NCBI GenBank assembly: GCA_017535435.1
Contig: JAFXTY010000049.1
Span: 1 to 62,137 of the forward strand
Length of the DNA stretch: 62,137 nt
Reading direction: 5' to 3'
From: Spirochaetia bacterium
Lineage (GTDB): Bacteria; Spirochaetota; Spirochaetia; CADAEX01
Part shown: piece by piece, positions 41,329 to 50,488 of the stretch
How positions within the stretch are numbered: position 1 is the first letter of the stretch
Layout: every line of letters starts with the position of its first letter
Made by a program: the position numbers and the translations under genes
Notes under the pieces: generated by a model
What the model was told of the DNA's origin: nothing
What the model saw: only the letters and a program-made list of their open reading frames with translations
Database searches by the model: none

Positions 41329-42339
41329 ATGGAAGACAACATTCTTGTGGTAAAAAACTTAAGCAAAGAATTTCCTATTTATAAAGGTTTTCTCAGAAAA
41401 AGCACCATGTCTGTAAAGGCTGTGAACAATGTCTCCTTCGAGATAAAACGGGGCGAGACTCTGGGGCTTGTGGGCGAGAGTGGCTCGGGAAAGACCACAT
41501 TGGGGCGTCTTATTCTGCGTGCTATAGAGCCTACCTCCGGAGAAGTGATTTATAATTTCTCCGATGAGAATCAGGTGGATTTCCTTAAGCTGAACAAAAA
41601 GCAGCTGAAGAAAACCAGGACAAAGATTCAGATGGTATTCCAGGATCCATACTCATCTTTGAATCCAAGAATGACAGTCCGGGATATAATTGCAGAGACT
41701 CTGGTGGCAAACAAGACCATGAGCCGAAATGAGATTGATGAACGGGTCCGGGAAATTGCAGATCTCTGTAAGCTTAACCTGGAGCATTTAAGGCGTTTCC
41801 CCCACGCCTTCTCCGGCGGCCAGCGCCAAAGAATCGGCATAGCCAGAGCACTGGCCGTAAACCCGGAGTTTGTAGTGTGTGATGAATCAGTATCGGCCCT
41901 TGATGTGTCGGTTCAGGCCGAAATCATCAACCTGTTCAAGGAGATGCAGGCAATCAAGGACATCACCTACCTTTTCATTGCCCATGACCTGAGCATCGTA
42001 GAGCATATAAGCGACAGAATCATTGTAATGTACCTGGGGCAGATTGTGGAAGAAGCCGACAAGAGGACTCTGTTCGAGAACCCGATGCATCCATACACCG
42101 AGGCACTTATGTCTGCAATCCCGGAGCCTGATCTACTCCGCAAGATGGCACCTATCTTCCTGGAGGGTGAGATTCCGAACCCTATGAACCTTCCTACAGG
42201 ATGCTATTTCCACCCGAGGTGCCACTATGCAACAGAGAAGTGCAGGAAGGAAATGCCCTGCATGCGCTGTTTCGGCAACCACAAGGTGGCCTGTCATCGT
42301 GCAGAAGAACTTCATTTAAAGCAATACATTAAATATTAA
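41329..42339 (+). CDS. ABC transporter ATP-binding protein, DppF-like
   Basis: A 336-residue ATPase with Walker [10 protein letters not shown], signature [10 protein letters not shown], and Walker [12 protein letters not shown]. The C-terminal domain also has Cys residues ([15 protein letters not shown]). It completes the importer and is followed after 18 bp by three isomerase genes in the same unit. Confidence 0.94.
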   Translation: MEDNILVVKNLSKEFPIYKGFLRKSTMSVKAVNNVSFEIKRGETLGLVGESGSGKTTLGRLILRAIEPTSGEVIYNFSDENQVDFLKLNKKQLKKTRTKIQMVFQDPYSSLNPRMTVRDIIAETLVANKTMSRNEIDERVREIADLCKLNLEHLRRFPHAFSGGQRQRIGIARALAVNPEFVVCDESVSALDVSVQAEIINLFKEMQAIKDITYLFIAHDLSIVEHISDRIIVMYLGQIVEEADKRTLFENPMHPYTEALMSAIPEPDLLRKMAPIFLEGEIPNPMNLPTGCYFHPRCHYATEKCRKEMPCMRCFGNHKVACHRAEELHLKQYIKY

Positions 42340-42357
42340 ACAACTCTGGAGTGAAAA

Positions 42358-43254
42358 ATGGAAAACAATCTTAAGAATTTGCGTTTTGTTCCCTGCTACG
42401 ATGGTTTTCTTTCTGGCAATAAATCTGCCTCTGAGATTATCGACATCTGTAAGACTTCCGGTTTCTACGGAATCGAAGGACATGCTGAATACGGCATATT
42501 CAACGGCACCATAGAAGAACTTACCAAGACAGGAGAGGCTTTCAAGGCTGCCGGACTTTCTTTGGACACATATCATCTTCCATGGGAAGACAAGGAACTG
42601 GACGATATCTCTAACCTCTATGAATGCGACCGCCGCAGAGTTGTTGAAAAAGCAAAGCGGTGGATAGAGAAGGCTGTGGCTGTGGGCAGCTCCATCGGAA
42701 TAATGCATCCATGCAACCGCCGCCGCCATAACGGACTCCTCTGCTACGATGTAGCAGTCGAAGGTGAAGACCGCATTTTCGGGCAGGTTCATAAATCCCT
42801 TCAGGATCTCTTGAAGTTCTGCGAGCAGTTCAATTTCAAGATTGCAGTTGAGAACTTTGTTCCATATTCCGGTGGTATGCTTGGAAGCCGTAACGAACAT
42901 ATGACCAGGATATACGAGGAGAACAAGCACCCTCTATTAGGTTTCTGTCTTGATACAGGCCATGCCCTTATGGCATACGGGAAAGATGTGATGAGCGCTT
43001 ACTATGCTATGGAAGAGCATATAATTGCATTCCACCTGGCAGACAATGCCGGAGACAGAGATTCCCATATCCTTCCTGGTCATGGCAACTTCCCATGGGG
43101 TGACTTCTTCAAGGCTCTGAACAAACGGGGATTCACAGGCAATGTCTGCGTAGAGACTCCTCCCTTTGACATAGGGCCAAACTACTCAATGGAAGCATGG
43201 TGCAAGATGTTCAGAGAACTTAATGAACTGGTGGAGAAATCCCTGGAGGAATAA
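42358..43254 (+). CDS. Sugar phosphate isomerase/epimerase-like TIM barrel, paralogue 1
   Basis: A 298-residue AP endonuclease 2-type TIM barrel. Metal or substrate residues are in AVENFVPYSGG, LDTGHALMAYGK, FHLADNAGDRDSHILPGHGNFPW, and VETPPFDIG. These enzymes interconvert or hydrolyse sugars and sugar derivatives with a divalent metal. The central Cys-rich stretch present in some relatives is absent. It is the first of three tandem, clearly related copies that follow the importer genes. Confidence 0.87.
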   Translation: MENNLKNLRFVPCYDGFLSGNKSASEIIDICKTSGFYGIEGHAEYGIFNGTIEELTKTGEAFKAAGLSLDTYHLPWEDKELDDISNLYECDRRRVVEKAKRWIEKAVAVGSSIGIMHPCNRRRHNGLLCYDVAVEGEDRIFGQVHKSLQDLLKFCEQFNFKIAVENFVPYSGGMLGSRNEHMTRIYEENKHPLLGFCLDTGHALMAYGKDVMSAYYAMEEHIIAFHLADNAGDRDSHILPGHGNFPWGDFFKALNKRGFTGNVCVETPPFDIGPNYSMEAWCKMFRELNELVEKSLEE

Positions 43255-44154
43255 TTGGAAAACAACATTAAGAATTTACACTTTGTACCATCCTATGATA
43301 CAGGCGTCATGCAGTCCAAAACCACTCCCGAGGAAATAATTGAGCTGTGTCTTAAAGCAGGCTTCTACGGAATAGAAGGAATTTCTGGAGAAGGTTTTTT
43401 CAATGGATCTATCGAGGAAGTCACCAAGATCGGCGAAGCCTTCAAGGCGGCAGGCCTTTCCATAGGCACGTTCCATCTTCCGTACAGTCATGCAGAGATG
43501 AATGATATAGCAAACCTGTATGAATGCGACCGCAGAAGAGTTGTGGAGAACGTAAAGAGATGGATTGAGAAAGCTGTTGCAGCAGGAAGCTCCATAGGAA
43601 TAATCCACCCTTGTTCACGCCGCCGCTGGAACGGTCTTGAGAGCTATGACGTCAAGATTGAAGGCGAGGACAGACTTTTCGGCCAGGTGAGCAAATCGCT
43701 CCAGGAGCTTTTAAAATTCGGAGAGCAGTTCGGTTTCAAGATTGCAGTGGAGAATATAGAGCCATACGGAGGCTGCATGCTGGGACACCGGGGAGAGCAC
43801 CTCAAGAGAATTTACCAGGAGAACAAGCACCCCAACCTGGGTTTCTGCCTTGATACAGGACACGCACTTATGGCATATGGATATGATGTGATGGATCTTT
43901 ATCATGATATGGAGGAACACCTTATAGCCTTCCATCTGGCTGACAACGCAGGCGACCGGGATTCTCATATCCTGCCGGGACATGGCAACTTCCCCTGGGG
44001 TGACTTCTTCAAAGCTCTTAATAAACGGGGATTCAAAGGCAATGTATGTGTAGAGGCGCCACCCTTCGACATAGGTCCTAAATATTCCGATGAATCCTGG
44101 TGCCAGATGTTCAGGGAAATGAATGAACTAGTTGAAAAATCTCTGGAGAATTAA
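43255..44154 (+). CDS. Sugar phosphate isomerase/epimerase-like TIM barrel, paralogue 2
   Basis: A 299-residue homologue of the preceding gene, starting with TTG directly after its stop; GGAGGA lies 5 nt before. The metal-site motifs are conserved (FHLADNAGDRDSHILPGHGNFPW), but the loop after AVEN reads IEPYGGC rather than FVPYSGG, and SHAEMNDIANLYE replaces the corresponding segment. This suggests a different ligand or step within the same pathway. Confidence 0.86.
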   Translation: MENNIKNLHFVPSYDTGVMQSKTTPEEIIELCLKAGFYGIEGISGEGFFNGSIEEVTKIGEAFKAAGLSIGTFHLPYSHAEMNDIANLYECDRRRVVENVKRWIEKAVAAGSSIGIIHPCSRRRWNGLESYDVKIEGEDRLFGQVSKSLQELLKFGEQFGFKIAVENIEPYGGCMLGHRGEHLKRIYQENKHPNLGFCLDTGHALMAYGYDVMDLYHDMEEHLIAFHLADNAGDRDSHILPGHGNFPWGDFFKALNKRGFKGNVCVEAPPFDIGPKYSDESWCQMFREMNELVEKSLEN

Positions 44155-44155
44155 C

Positions 44156-45055
44156 ATGGAAAACAGAATAAAGAATTTACACTTTTGTCCTTCGTATGAT
44201 GGCTTTGTCGCTGGTAACAAATCTGTATCCGAGACCATCGACATCTGCAGGAAAGCTGGATTCTATGGAATAGAAGGCTGGGCAGATCATGGATTTTTCA
44301 CAGGTTCCCTGAAGGATTTTACCAAACTGGGCGAAGCCTTCAAGGCGGCTGGACTGGTGATAAACACCTTTCATCTGCCGTATGAACAACCTGTTTTGGA
44401 TGATATTGCAACTTTGTACGAGCTGGACAGGACCAGGGTTGTAGAAAGGATGAAATATTGGATTGAGCGGGCTGCGGCATGCGGAGCCAAGATAGGTATT
44501 CTCCATCCTACTACCAGAGCGGCCATCAATGGTCTAAGCTGCTATGATGCTGATAAAGAGGGTCTGGACAAGCTTTGCGGACAGGCTAATAAATCGCTGC
44601 AGGCTATGCTTAAGTTTGGCGAGCAGTTCGGTTTCAAGATTGCAATCGAGAACATGCCGCCCCGTTCCGGTGGCCGGCTGGGCAGCAGGAATGAGCATAT
44701 GATAAAGCTGTATGAAGAGAACAAGCATCCCAATTTAGGCTTCTGTCTCGATACTGGACACGCCCTGTTATCATATGGAAAAGATGCAATGAAAGCCTAC
44801 TATGCTATGGAAGAACACCTTATCGCTTTCCACCTGGCCGATAATGCAGGGGACAGGGATTCTCACCTGCTGCCGGGGCATGGACACTTCCCATGGAACG
44901 ACTTCTTCAAGGCTCTTAATAAAAGAGGATTCAGCGATACTGTATGCGTAGAAACACCACCCTTCGACATCGGTCCTGATTTTTCAACAGATGCATGGTG
45001 CAACATGTTCAAGGAACTTAATGAGCTAGTCGATAAATCTTTTAAAGAGAATTAG
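44156..45055 (+). CDS. Sugar phosphate isomerase/epimerase-like TIM barrel, paralogue 3
   Basis: A 299-residue third copy. The ATG at 44156, 7 nt after GGAG, gives the same N-terminus (MENRIKNLHFCPSYDG) as its two neighbours, so it is preferred over the upstream ATG at 44132. It is the most diverged: AIENMPPRSGGRLG, RTRVVERMKYWIERAAAC, and GHGHFPWNDFF. All metal-site motifs are kept. A strong terminator closes the operon 29 bp later. Confidence 0.87.
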   Translation: MENRIKNLHFCPSYDGFVAGNKSVSETIDICRKAGFYGIEGWADHGFFTGSLKDFTKLGEAFKAAGLVINTFHLPYEQPVLDDIATLYELDRTRVVERMKYWIERAAACGAKIGILHPTTRAAINGLSCYDADKEGLDKLCGQANKSLQAMLKFGEQFGFKIAIENMPPRSGGRLGSRNEHMIKLYEENKHPNLGFCLDTGHALLSYGKDAMKAYYAMEEHLIAFHLADNAGDRDSHLLPGHGHFPWNDFFKALNKRGFSDTVCVETPPFDIGPDFSTDAWCNMFKELNELVDKSFKEN

Positions 45056-45083
45056 CAATAGTTAATTCTCCTAAGATTTGTTT

Positions 45084-45114
45084 CCCTCCTGTGTAAAAGC
45101 AGGAGGGTTTTTTT
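45084..45114 (+). terminator. Rho-independent terminator of the importer-isomerase operon
   Basis: CCCTCCTG (45084-45091), 8-nt loop, CAGGAGGG (45100-45107), seven T. Confidence 0.95.
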
Positions 45115-45838
45115 ATCTGCGGCTGTCTCTGAACTCTATAGGGGTGAAACCTGTATATTTCTTGAACAGCCTGCCGAAGTAAGAAGGGTCGTCATATCCC
45201 ACTTTTTCTGAAACATCATAAGCTTTCTGCTCTGTCTCCAGAAGCATCTTCTTCGCTTCTTCCATCCGTATCCTGATAAGATAATCCCAGATGGTCACCC
45301 CTGTCTCTTTCTTGAAGATGTTGCAGAAATAATTCTTGCTCAGAGAGACATAGTTGGATATTTTATTCAGATTTATATCCTCTTGGAAATTCTTTTCGAT
45401 ATACTCACAGGCCAGCCTTACCGGCAGGGTATAATTGACAGAATCCCCATGCTCTGCCTGCTTTAAGTTCTGGTTGATATTTATAATCGCTTTATTGAGA
45501 AGATCCTTGAGCTCTGCCTCGTTGATAGGCTTAAGCAGATACCCGGTCACTCCGAAATCAAGCGCCTTCCTGGCATATTCAAAGGTACCATAAGCTGTAA
45601 GAATAATAATCTCGCAGTTGTAGCTGTTGGTCTTGATCCACTCTATAAGCTCAAAGCCGTCAATACCGGGCATCATTATATCGGTAAGGACAATATCGGG
45701 CATCTCCTGCTTGATCTTATCCATTGCCGCTACGGCACTCTCGGCATATTCCGGCACAATGTCAAAAGATTTCCAGTCTATAGTCGCCTTGACTATCTCG
45801 AAGCTGGTCGGTTCATCATCAATCATCAATAATCGCAT
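45113..45838 (-). CDS. Response regulator with AraC-type DNA-binding domain (YesN-like)
   Basis: A 241-residue regulator. The receiver domain has DDEPTS at the N-terminus, the phospho-accepting Asp55 in VLTDIMMPGIDG, and Lys in GYLLKPI. The C-terminal AraC/XylS helix-turn-helix pair runs from about residue 135 (CEYIEKNFQEDINLNKIS) to DPSYFGRLFKKYTGFTPIEFR. It overlaps the sensor gene by 13 bp. It is a natural candidate for binding the 40-bp sites at 34231 and 36015, since the operon converges on this gene pair. Confidence 0.93.
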   Translation of the reverse strand: MRLLMIDDEPTSFEIVKATIDWKSFDIVPEYAESAVAAMDKIKQEMPDIVLTDIMMPGIDGFELIEWIKTNSYNCEIIILTAYGTFEYARKALDFGVTGYLLKPINEAELKDLLNKAIININQNLKQAEHGDSVNYTLPVRLACEYIEKNFQEDINLNKISNYVSLSKNYFCNIFKKETGVTIWDYLIRIRMEEAKKMLLETEQKAYDVSEKVGYDDPSYFGRLFKKYTGFTPIEFRDSRR

Positions 45839-47427
45839 AGCTCATCCGGTATCCTTATAGTTATCGTAGTACCTTCCCCTATCCTGGAGCTGATACTTAG
45901 TCCATATCTGATTCCATATTGCATCTTTATCCTGCTGCTTACATTTATAAGTCCAAGGTTGTGGGAGAAACCCACTGCTTTTTCAGCCTCAAGGCACCCC
46001 TGGATATACTTGAGTCTTCCCTCTTCTATACCATTTCCATTATCGGCAATCACAAAGGATGTCACCCGGCTGCTGCTGGAGACTGAAATCTTTATTTCAA
46101 GGGGCCTGTCTGCTCTGAATCCATACTTGATGGAATTCTCCACCACTGGCTGCAGAAGCAGCTTGAGGGTCTGATGGCTCAGGAGCTTTTCAGGGCACTC
46201 CACAGAAAGAAAAATATTCTTCTTGAACCGTATCTGGTTTATTGCCACATAGTTTCTGACACTCTCCAGCTCTTCCTTTACAGAGACCTTCTTATCCTGG
46301 TCATAAAGCCCGTAGTGCATAAGATTCCCAAGGGTGTCGATTGTCTTGATGATATCTGCATTCTGGCCGTTCACAGCCATAAGCTTAAGCGAATTCAATG
46401 TGTTCAGAAGGAAATGAGGATTGATCTGGTCCTGGAGTGTCTTTATATTCGCCTGTGTGGCAAGTATCTCCTTCTCATAGACTTCCTTGGTGAGATTGGA
46501 AACTTTCTCTATCATCATATCCAGTTTGTCGCTCAGATCCTCTATCTCCTGATAGCTGTCATCGTGGAGCTTTATGTCAAACCGTCCCCGGGATATGAAT
46601 GTTATAAGCTCCTTCATGCGGTTTATAGGATGGAAGACCCTCTTCTCCAGGATTATGTTCTGGATGAAGAGCCATACGAGGAAAACAAGGAATACAACCA
46701 GAATTGATATCTTCAGCTTCGATACATCATCTTCGACCTTGGAGAAATCCACATGGAGCTCGAAATACAGATCATTCTTGAGCGCATATCTGTAGACTCT
46801 GTCATATTCGCTGTTATAGAAATGATTCTCCAGAGTTATATAGTTTTTTGCAGAATCATATATCATGGATTTCTCCAGGACAGCACCTGCATTCTTCAAT
46901 GTAGCCAGGAGACCGTTTATATATGTCCTGTCCAGGAAGACGATGATAAAAAGATTATTCTCCAGCGGGTAAATGATTGATATCTCCTCATATGTGGAGG
47001 AATCATATAAATCCCTGACCGGTGATGTGGAGAAGAAGTATGAATCACTGTTGCTCTGGAAACTGCCTGATGGGAAGAAGGTACCGGGATTCACTGGATA
47101 ATATCGTACCGGGACAGGATATTTTCCATGGGTTTTCTCCAGGAAGCCTGAACGGAGCACTGCCTTGGATTTGGATATCGCTCCAATCTTTCTTTCCATA
47201 GGAGTGTCTGAACTGATTATCTTGAGAAATGATTCGGCAGTGTTGTCAAAGAACATGTCCAGATATTTTGCAGTCATCTGAACTTCGTTCTCATACTTGG
47301 AGTTGTTTATGTCATATATGATAGTGATTGATACATTATAGACAATGATAAATATGGAGAACAGTAGAAGGAGAAGGGAGATGATGGCGTGCCTGAAAAT
47401 AATGTTCTTAAGGCTTCTGCCTGTCAC
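45826..47427 (-). CDS. Sensor histidine kinase, YesM-like
   Basis: A 533-residue membrane sensor. An N-terminal helix (residues 12-33), a periplasmic region to about residue 235, a second helix (ILVVFLVFLVWLFIQNI), a HAMP domain, then the YesM-type kinase with phospho-accepting His in QINPHFLLNTLNSLKLM, the N box VVENSIKYGF, and the G1 box DNGNGIEEG. YesMN systems commonly sense carbohydrates and control nearby uptake genes, which fits here. Confidence 0.92.
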   Translation of the reverse strand: MTGRSLKNIIFRHAIISLLLLLFSIFIIVYNVSITIIYDINNSKYENEVQMTAKYLDMFFDNTAESFLKIISSDTPMERKIGAISKSKAVLRSGFLEKTHGKYPVPVRYYPVNPGTFFPSGSFQSNSDSYFFSTSPVRDLYDSSTYEEISIIYPLENNLFIIVFLDRTYINGLLATLKNAGAVLEKSMIYDSAKNYITLENHFYNSEYDRVYRYALKNDLYFELHVDFSKVEDDVSKLKISILVVFLVFLVWLFIQNIILEKRVFHPINRMKELITFISRGRFDIKLHDDSYQEIEDLSDKLDMMIEKVSNLTKEVYEKEILATQANIKTLQDQINPHFLLNTLNSLKLMAVNGQNADIIKTIDTLGNLMHYGLYDQDKKVSVKEELESVRNYVAINQIRFKKNIFLSVECPEKLLSHQTLKLLLQPVVENSIKYGFRADRPLEIKISVSSSSRVTSFVIADNGNGIEEGRLKYIQGCLEAEKAVGFSHNLGLINVSSRIKMQYGIRYGLSISSRIGEGTTITIRIPDELCDY

Positions 47428-47436
47428 GCCGCCTCC

Positions 47437-48555
47437 TTATTTTACATAAATCCGAGGAACCCGTGGGTTGATGTTGCAGAGCAGCTCGTAGGAGATGGTG
47501 CCACAGATATCAGCTGCCTCAAAGGCATCCATTGCACCCTTCTCTGCTCCGAACAGAATGACCTCGTCATCCGGCTTTACGCCATAGGGGTTGGTCCCCA
47601 GGTCCACCATGAACTGATCCATGCAGACTCTTCCGGCCAGGGGATAGCATTTCCCATTTATGCAGACTCTTCCTTTGTTGGAGAGAAGCCTGTTGTAGCC
47701 GTCTGCATACCCCGCCCCGATGACAGCGATGGTGGTATCTTCCTTTGCCTGCCAGGTAAAGCCGTAGGAGACCTTCTCCCCTTTCCGTACATCCTTGACC
47801 TGCAGCACATGGGATACAAAGTCCATGACCGGCCTAAGATCCAGCTTGCCTTCGGTCTCCCGGCTTGGAGCATAGCCATATACCAGTATGCCGGGACGCA
47901 CCATGTCGAACCAGGTCTCCGGATAAGAGATAATGGCCCCAGATGCGGCACAGTGGACAACAGGGATGGTTATACCTGCTCCCTTTACGCTGTCTATTGC
48001 TCTGTTGAAGTTTTCTATCTGCTTTTTAGTGTCTGCCACATCCACATCGGAGAATGTGTCGGAAACTGCAAAGTGGGTGCAGGCTCCGGCCAGCTCCAGA
48101 TATGGGCTTGCCTCGATATACCGTGCAAGGGGAAGGGCATCCTCCCAGCGGCAGCCTGCCCGGCTCATACCTGAGTCCACCTTGAGATGGACTTTCACTT
48201 TCTTGCCGGCTTTCTCACCTGCCTGCTCCACAGCCTTGGCATATTCCAGGCTGGAGACAAAGGGCTGGATATCGTATTTAACAACATCAGCAATCCCCTC
48301 GGTTATACAGCCGCGGTAAATAAGAATCGGCAGCTTGACCCCTGCCTCCCGGAGCCTGATTCCCTCCGAGACATCGGCAATCCCTGCCGCATCCGCCAGG
48401 CCGCTGTCCTCGGCAGCCTTCACCAGTACAGTTGAACCATGGCCATAGCAGTCGGCCTTTGCAGCCATACAGATCTTACGGCCAGTCACTCTTTTTATCT
48501 CCCCAAGGTTGTGGAGGAAGTTTGAAACATTGATTTTCGCATATGTTACAGGCAT
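47437..48555 (-). CDS. alr: Alanine racemase
   Basis: A 372-residue PLP enzyme making D-alanine for peptidoglycan. The PLP lysine is Lys33 in AAKADCYGHG; the catalytic Tyr is in GAGYADGYNRLLSNKG. The C-terminal DQFMVDLG and ISYELLCNINPRVPRIY motifs are typical. It is placed between the sensor kinase gene (9-bp gap) and a MATE exporter gene; a shared transcript is possible but not required. Confidence 0.95.
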   Translation of the reverse strand: MPVTYAKINVSNFLHNLGEIKRVTGRKICMAAKADCYGHGSTVLVKAAEDSGLADAAGIADVSEGIRLREAGVKLPILIYRGCITEGIADVVKYDIQPFVSSLEYAKAVEQAGEKAGKKVKVHLKVDSGMSRAGCRWEDALPLARYIEASPYLELAGACTHFAVSDTFSDVDVADTKKQIENFNRAIDSVKGAGITIPVVHCAASGAIISYPETWFDMVRPGILVYGYAPSRETEGKLDLRPVMDFVSHVLQVKDVRKGEKVSYGFTWQAKEDTTIAVIGAGYADGYNRLLSNKGRVCINGKCYPLAGRVCMDQFMVDLGTNPYGVKPDDEVILFGAEKGAMDAFEAADICGTISYELLCNINPRVPRIYVK

Positions 48556-48567
48556 GGTTTTATTGTA

Positions 48568-49902
48568 TCAGTCTGGAATTGATTTGTAAATCTTAAGAAA
48601 ATAAAAAATTGCCGCTGCCCCTGTGATTATCCAGGAGAAAATATAGAGCAGATACAGGGACTCGATAGTCTTGAAGAATGCGAAGACAGTGAATATCCAG
48701 ATGAGACGGAAGACGCAGGATCCCATTATTATTATGAAGGATGGCACCAATGTCTTTCCCAGCCCCCGGGCCGCAGCCACAGAGCCGTCCATCAAAGCCG
48801 AGATGCAGAAGGAGAATGACATGATGAAAAGCTTTTTCATACCAGCATCAACAACTGCGCTGTCGCTGGAGAATATGCCTATAAGAGCCCTTCCGTTGGC
48901 GTAGAACACACCGCCCAGGACCGCCCCGGCCAAAAAGGCAAGGCCGGTGCTTATAAGGTAGGAATGGAATATACGCTTCTTGTCCCCGGCACCGTAGTTC
49001 TGCCCCACGAATGTGGCACCTGCTATGTAGAATGCCGCCATAGTCTGGTAGACCATGATATCCAGGCGGTCCTCGGCGGCGACCCCCGCAACTGTGATTG
49101 CGCTGAAGGAGTTTACTCCCATCTGCACAAAGCTGTTGGCAATGGCGAAGACAGAGTGCTGCAGCCCCGCAGGGAGCCCCACCCTGAGTATATGCAGTGC
49201 GCTTTTGCCGTTGAAGTACATCTGGGAGAACTTCACATCCAGTTGCGGGGTCCGGCGGAACACAGCATTCAGTACCAGCCCCGCAGACACCATCTGGCTC
49301 AAGGAGGTGGCCAGGGCTACACCTGCCACCCCCATCCTGAAGGGAACAATAAAAAGTATATCCAGCGCCACGTTTATGACCCCGGCCACCAGCAGGTAGA
49401 TAAGGGGTCTGCGGGTGTCGCCGATGGCATTGAGCACTGCGTTCCCGAAGTTATACAGCGCCAGTGCCGGCAGTCCCATCATACAGATGCAGAAGTAGAG
49501 CACCGCGTTCTCCATGAGCTCGGGCTTTGTATTCATGGCTGTAAGCACAGGCCGGCACAGTATGATTCCCAGGGCCATAAGGACAATGCCAGCGGCGAGG
49601 CAGACAAAGAATGCGGTGTAGATGGTGGAATTCCGCAGATTGTCCCGTTTAGCCCCTACATAGTAGGCCACTATGGCGTTTACACCGCTGGCTATTCCAA
49701 TGAGCATTCCTATATAGAAAAATATCGGTGTCGTGGTGGAGCCTACAGCTCCCAGGGCCGCAGCCCCTGCAAAACGGCCAGCCACCGCCACATCTGCGAT
49801 GTTGAACAGCACCTGCAGCATGTTGGTGAAAATAAGAGGCAGACTGAATATTAAAATACCTTTATACAGAGACCCCTGGCAGGGATCCAGAGCATTGCTC
49901 AT
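48568..49902 (-). CDS. MATE-family efflux transporter
   Basis: A 444-residue protein with twelve predicted helices in two halves, starting with LPLIFTNMLQVLFNIADVAVAGRFAGAAALGAVGSTT, the usual MATE N-terminal pattern. Members export drugs or metabolites using Na or H gradients; no substrate can be assigned. It starts 1 bp after the stop of the upstream lipoprotein gene. Confidence 0.93.
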   Translation of the reverse strand: MSNALDPCQGSLYKGILIFSLPLIFTNMLQVLFNIADVAVAGRFAGAAALGAVGSTTTPIFFYIGMLIGIASGVNAIVAYYVGAKRDNLRNSTIYTAFFVCLAAGIVLMALGIILCRPVLTAMNTKPELMENAVLYFCICMMGLPALALYNFGNAVLNAIGDTRRPLIYLLVAGVINVALDILFIVPFRMGVAGVALATSLSQMVSAGLVLNAVFRRTPQLDVKFSQMYFNGKSALHILRVGLPAGLQHSVFAIANSFVQMGVNSFSAITVAGVAAEDRLDIMVYQTMAAFYIAGATFVGQNYGAGDKKRIFHSYLISTGLAFLAGAVLGGVFYANGRALIGIFSSDSAVVDAGMKKLFIMSFSFCISALMDGSVAAARGLGKTLVPSFIIIMGSCVFRLIWIFTVFAFFKTIESLYLLYIFSWIITGAAAIFYFLKIYKSIPD

Positions 49903-50460
49903 TTATTCTTCGGTTTCCCGCTTCTTCTTTGCAGCCTTCTTTGCTGCCTTGCGCTGCTCTTTCTCCAGTTTGGCCTTGGCCTTGGCCTCTTTCCGTCTCT
50001 GCTTGAACTCTTCCTCGGCCGCCTTCTCTTTCTTGGTCTTCTTGTTGAACAGCCGTTTCCAGAAACCACCCTTCTCCCGCTCTTCGGCTATATTCTCAAT
50101 CCCTTTGGTGGACATAAGGGCTGGCCATGAAGGATAGTAGACAGCCTCGTCAGTATTGTATTTATCAAGAATCTGGTTGAACCGATCCTCAGCTTCGTCA
50201 AACTTTCTCTGCTTGAATTTTATGAATGCAATCTCGTACTCTGCCTCGATAATCTTGTTCTTCATATCAGGATACCGGCGCATGAACTCCTCGTAGAACT
50301 GGATTGCCAGCTTATACCGGTTCCAGTCTATCACTGCCTCCTGGGCCTTCTGGAAGAATTCCTCAGGTGTAAGGTCCGGATTATCCAAGTCCTTCTTAAG
50401 AGAATGACAGGAGGTGAGCAAAAGTACAATCAACATCATAAAAAGTAAAACTTTTTTCAT
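49903..50460 (-). CDS. Outer-membrane-type lipoprotein with TPR-like repeats (BamD-like)
   Basis: A 185-residue protein starting MKKVLLFMMLIVLLLTSC, a lipoprotein signal with lipobox LLTSC. The mature part has helical repeats like those of BamD (DLTPEEFFQKAQEAV, YKLAIQFYEEFMRRYPD, KFDEAEDRFNQILDKY). The last 60 residues are highly charged, rich in Lys, Ala and Glu. BamD helps to insert outer-membrane proteins; the protein is shorter than E. coli BamD and the charged tail is unusual, so it may be a related TPR lipoprotein. Confidence 0.65.
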   Translation of the reverse strand: MKKVLLFMMLIVLLLTSCHSLKKDLDNPDLTPEEFFQKAQEAVIDWNRYKLAIQFYEEFMRRYPDMKNKIIEAEYEIAFIKFKQRKFDEAEDRFNQILDKYNTDEAVYYPSWPALMSTKGIENIAEEREKGGFWKRLFNKKTKKEKAAEEEFKQRRKEAKAKAKLEKEQRKAAKKAAKKKRETEE

Positions 50461-50488
50461 ATTCTTACCATCTTTCATATAATCACAT

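Noticed and set aside
43255-43257. The TTG start of isomerase paralogue 2 as a sign of a broken gene
   Set aside because: GGAGGA is well placed, the N-terminus matches its neighbours and the frame is complete, so TTG is simply the start codon.
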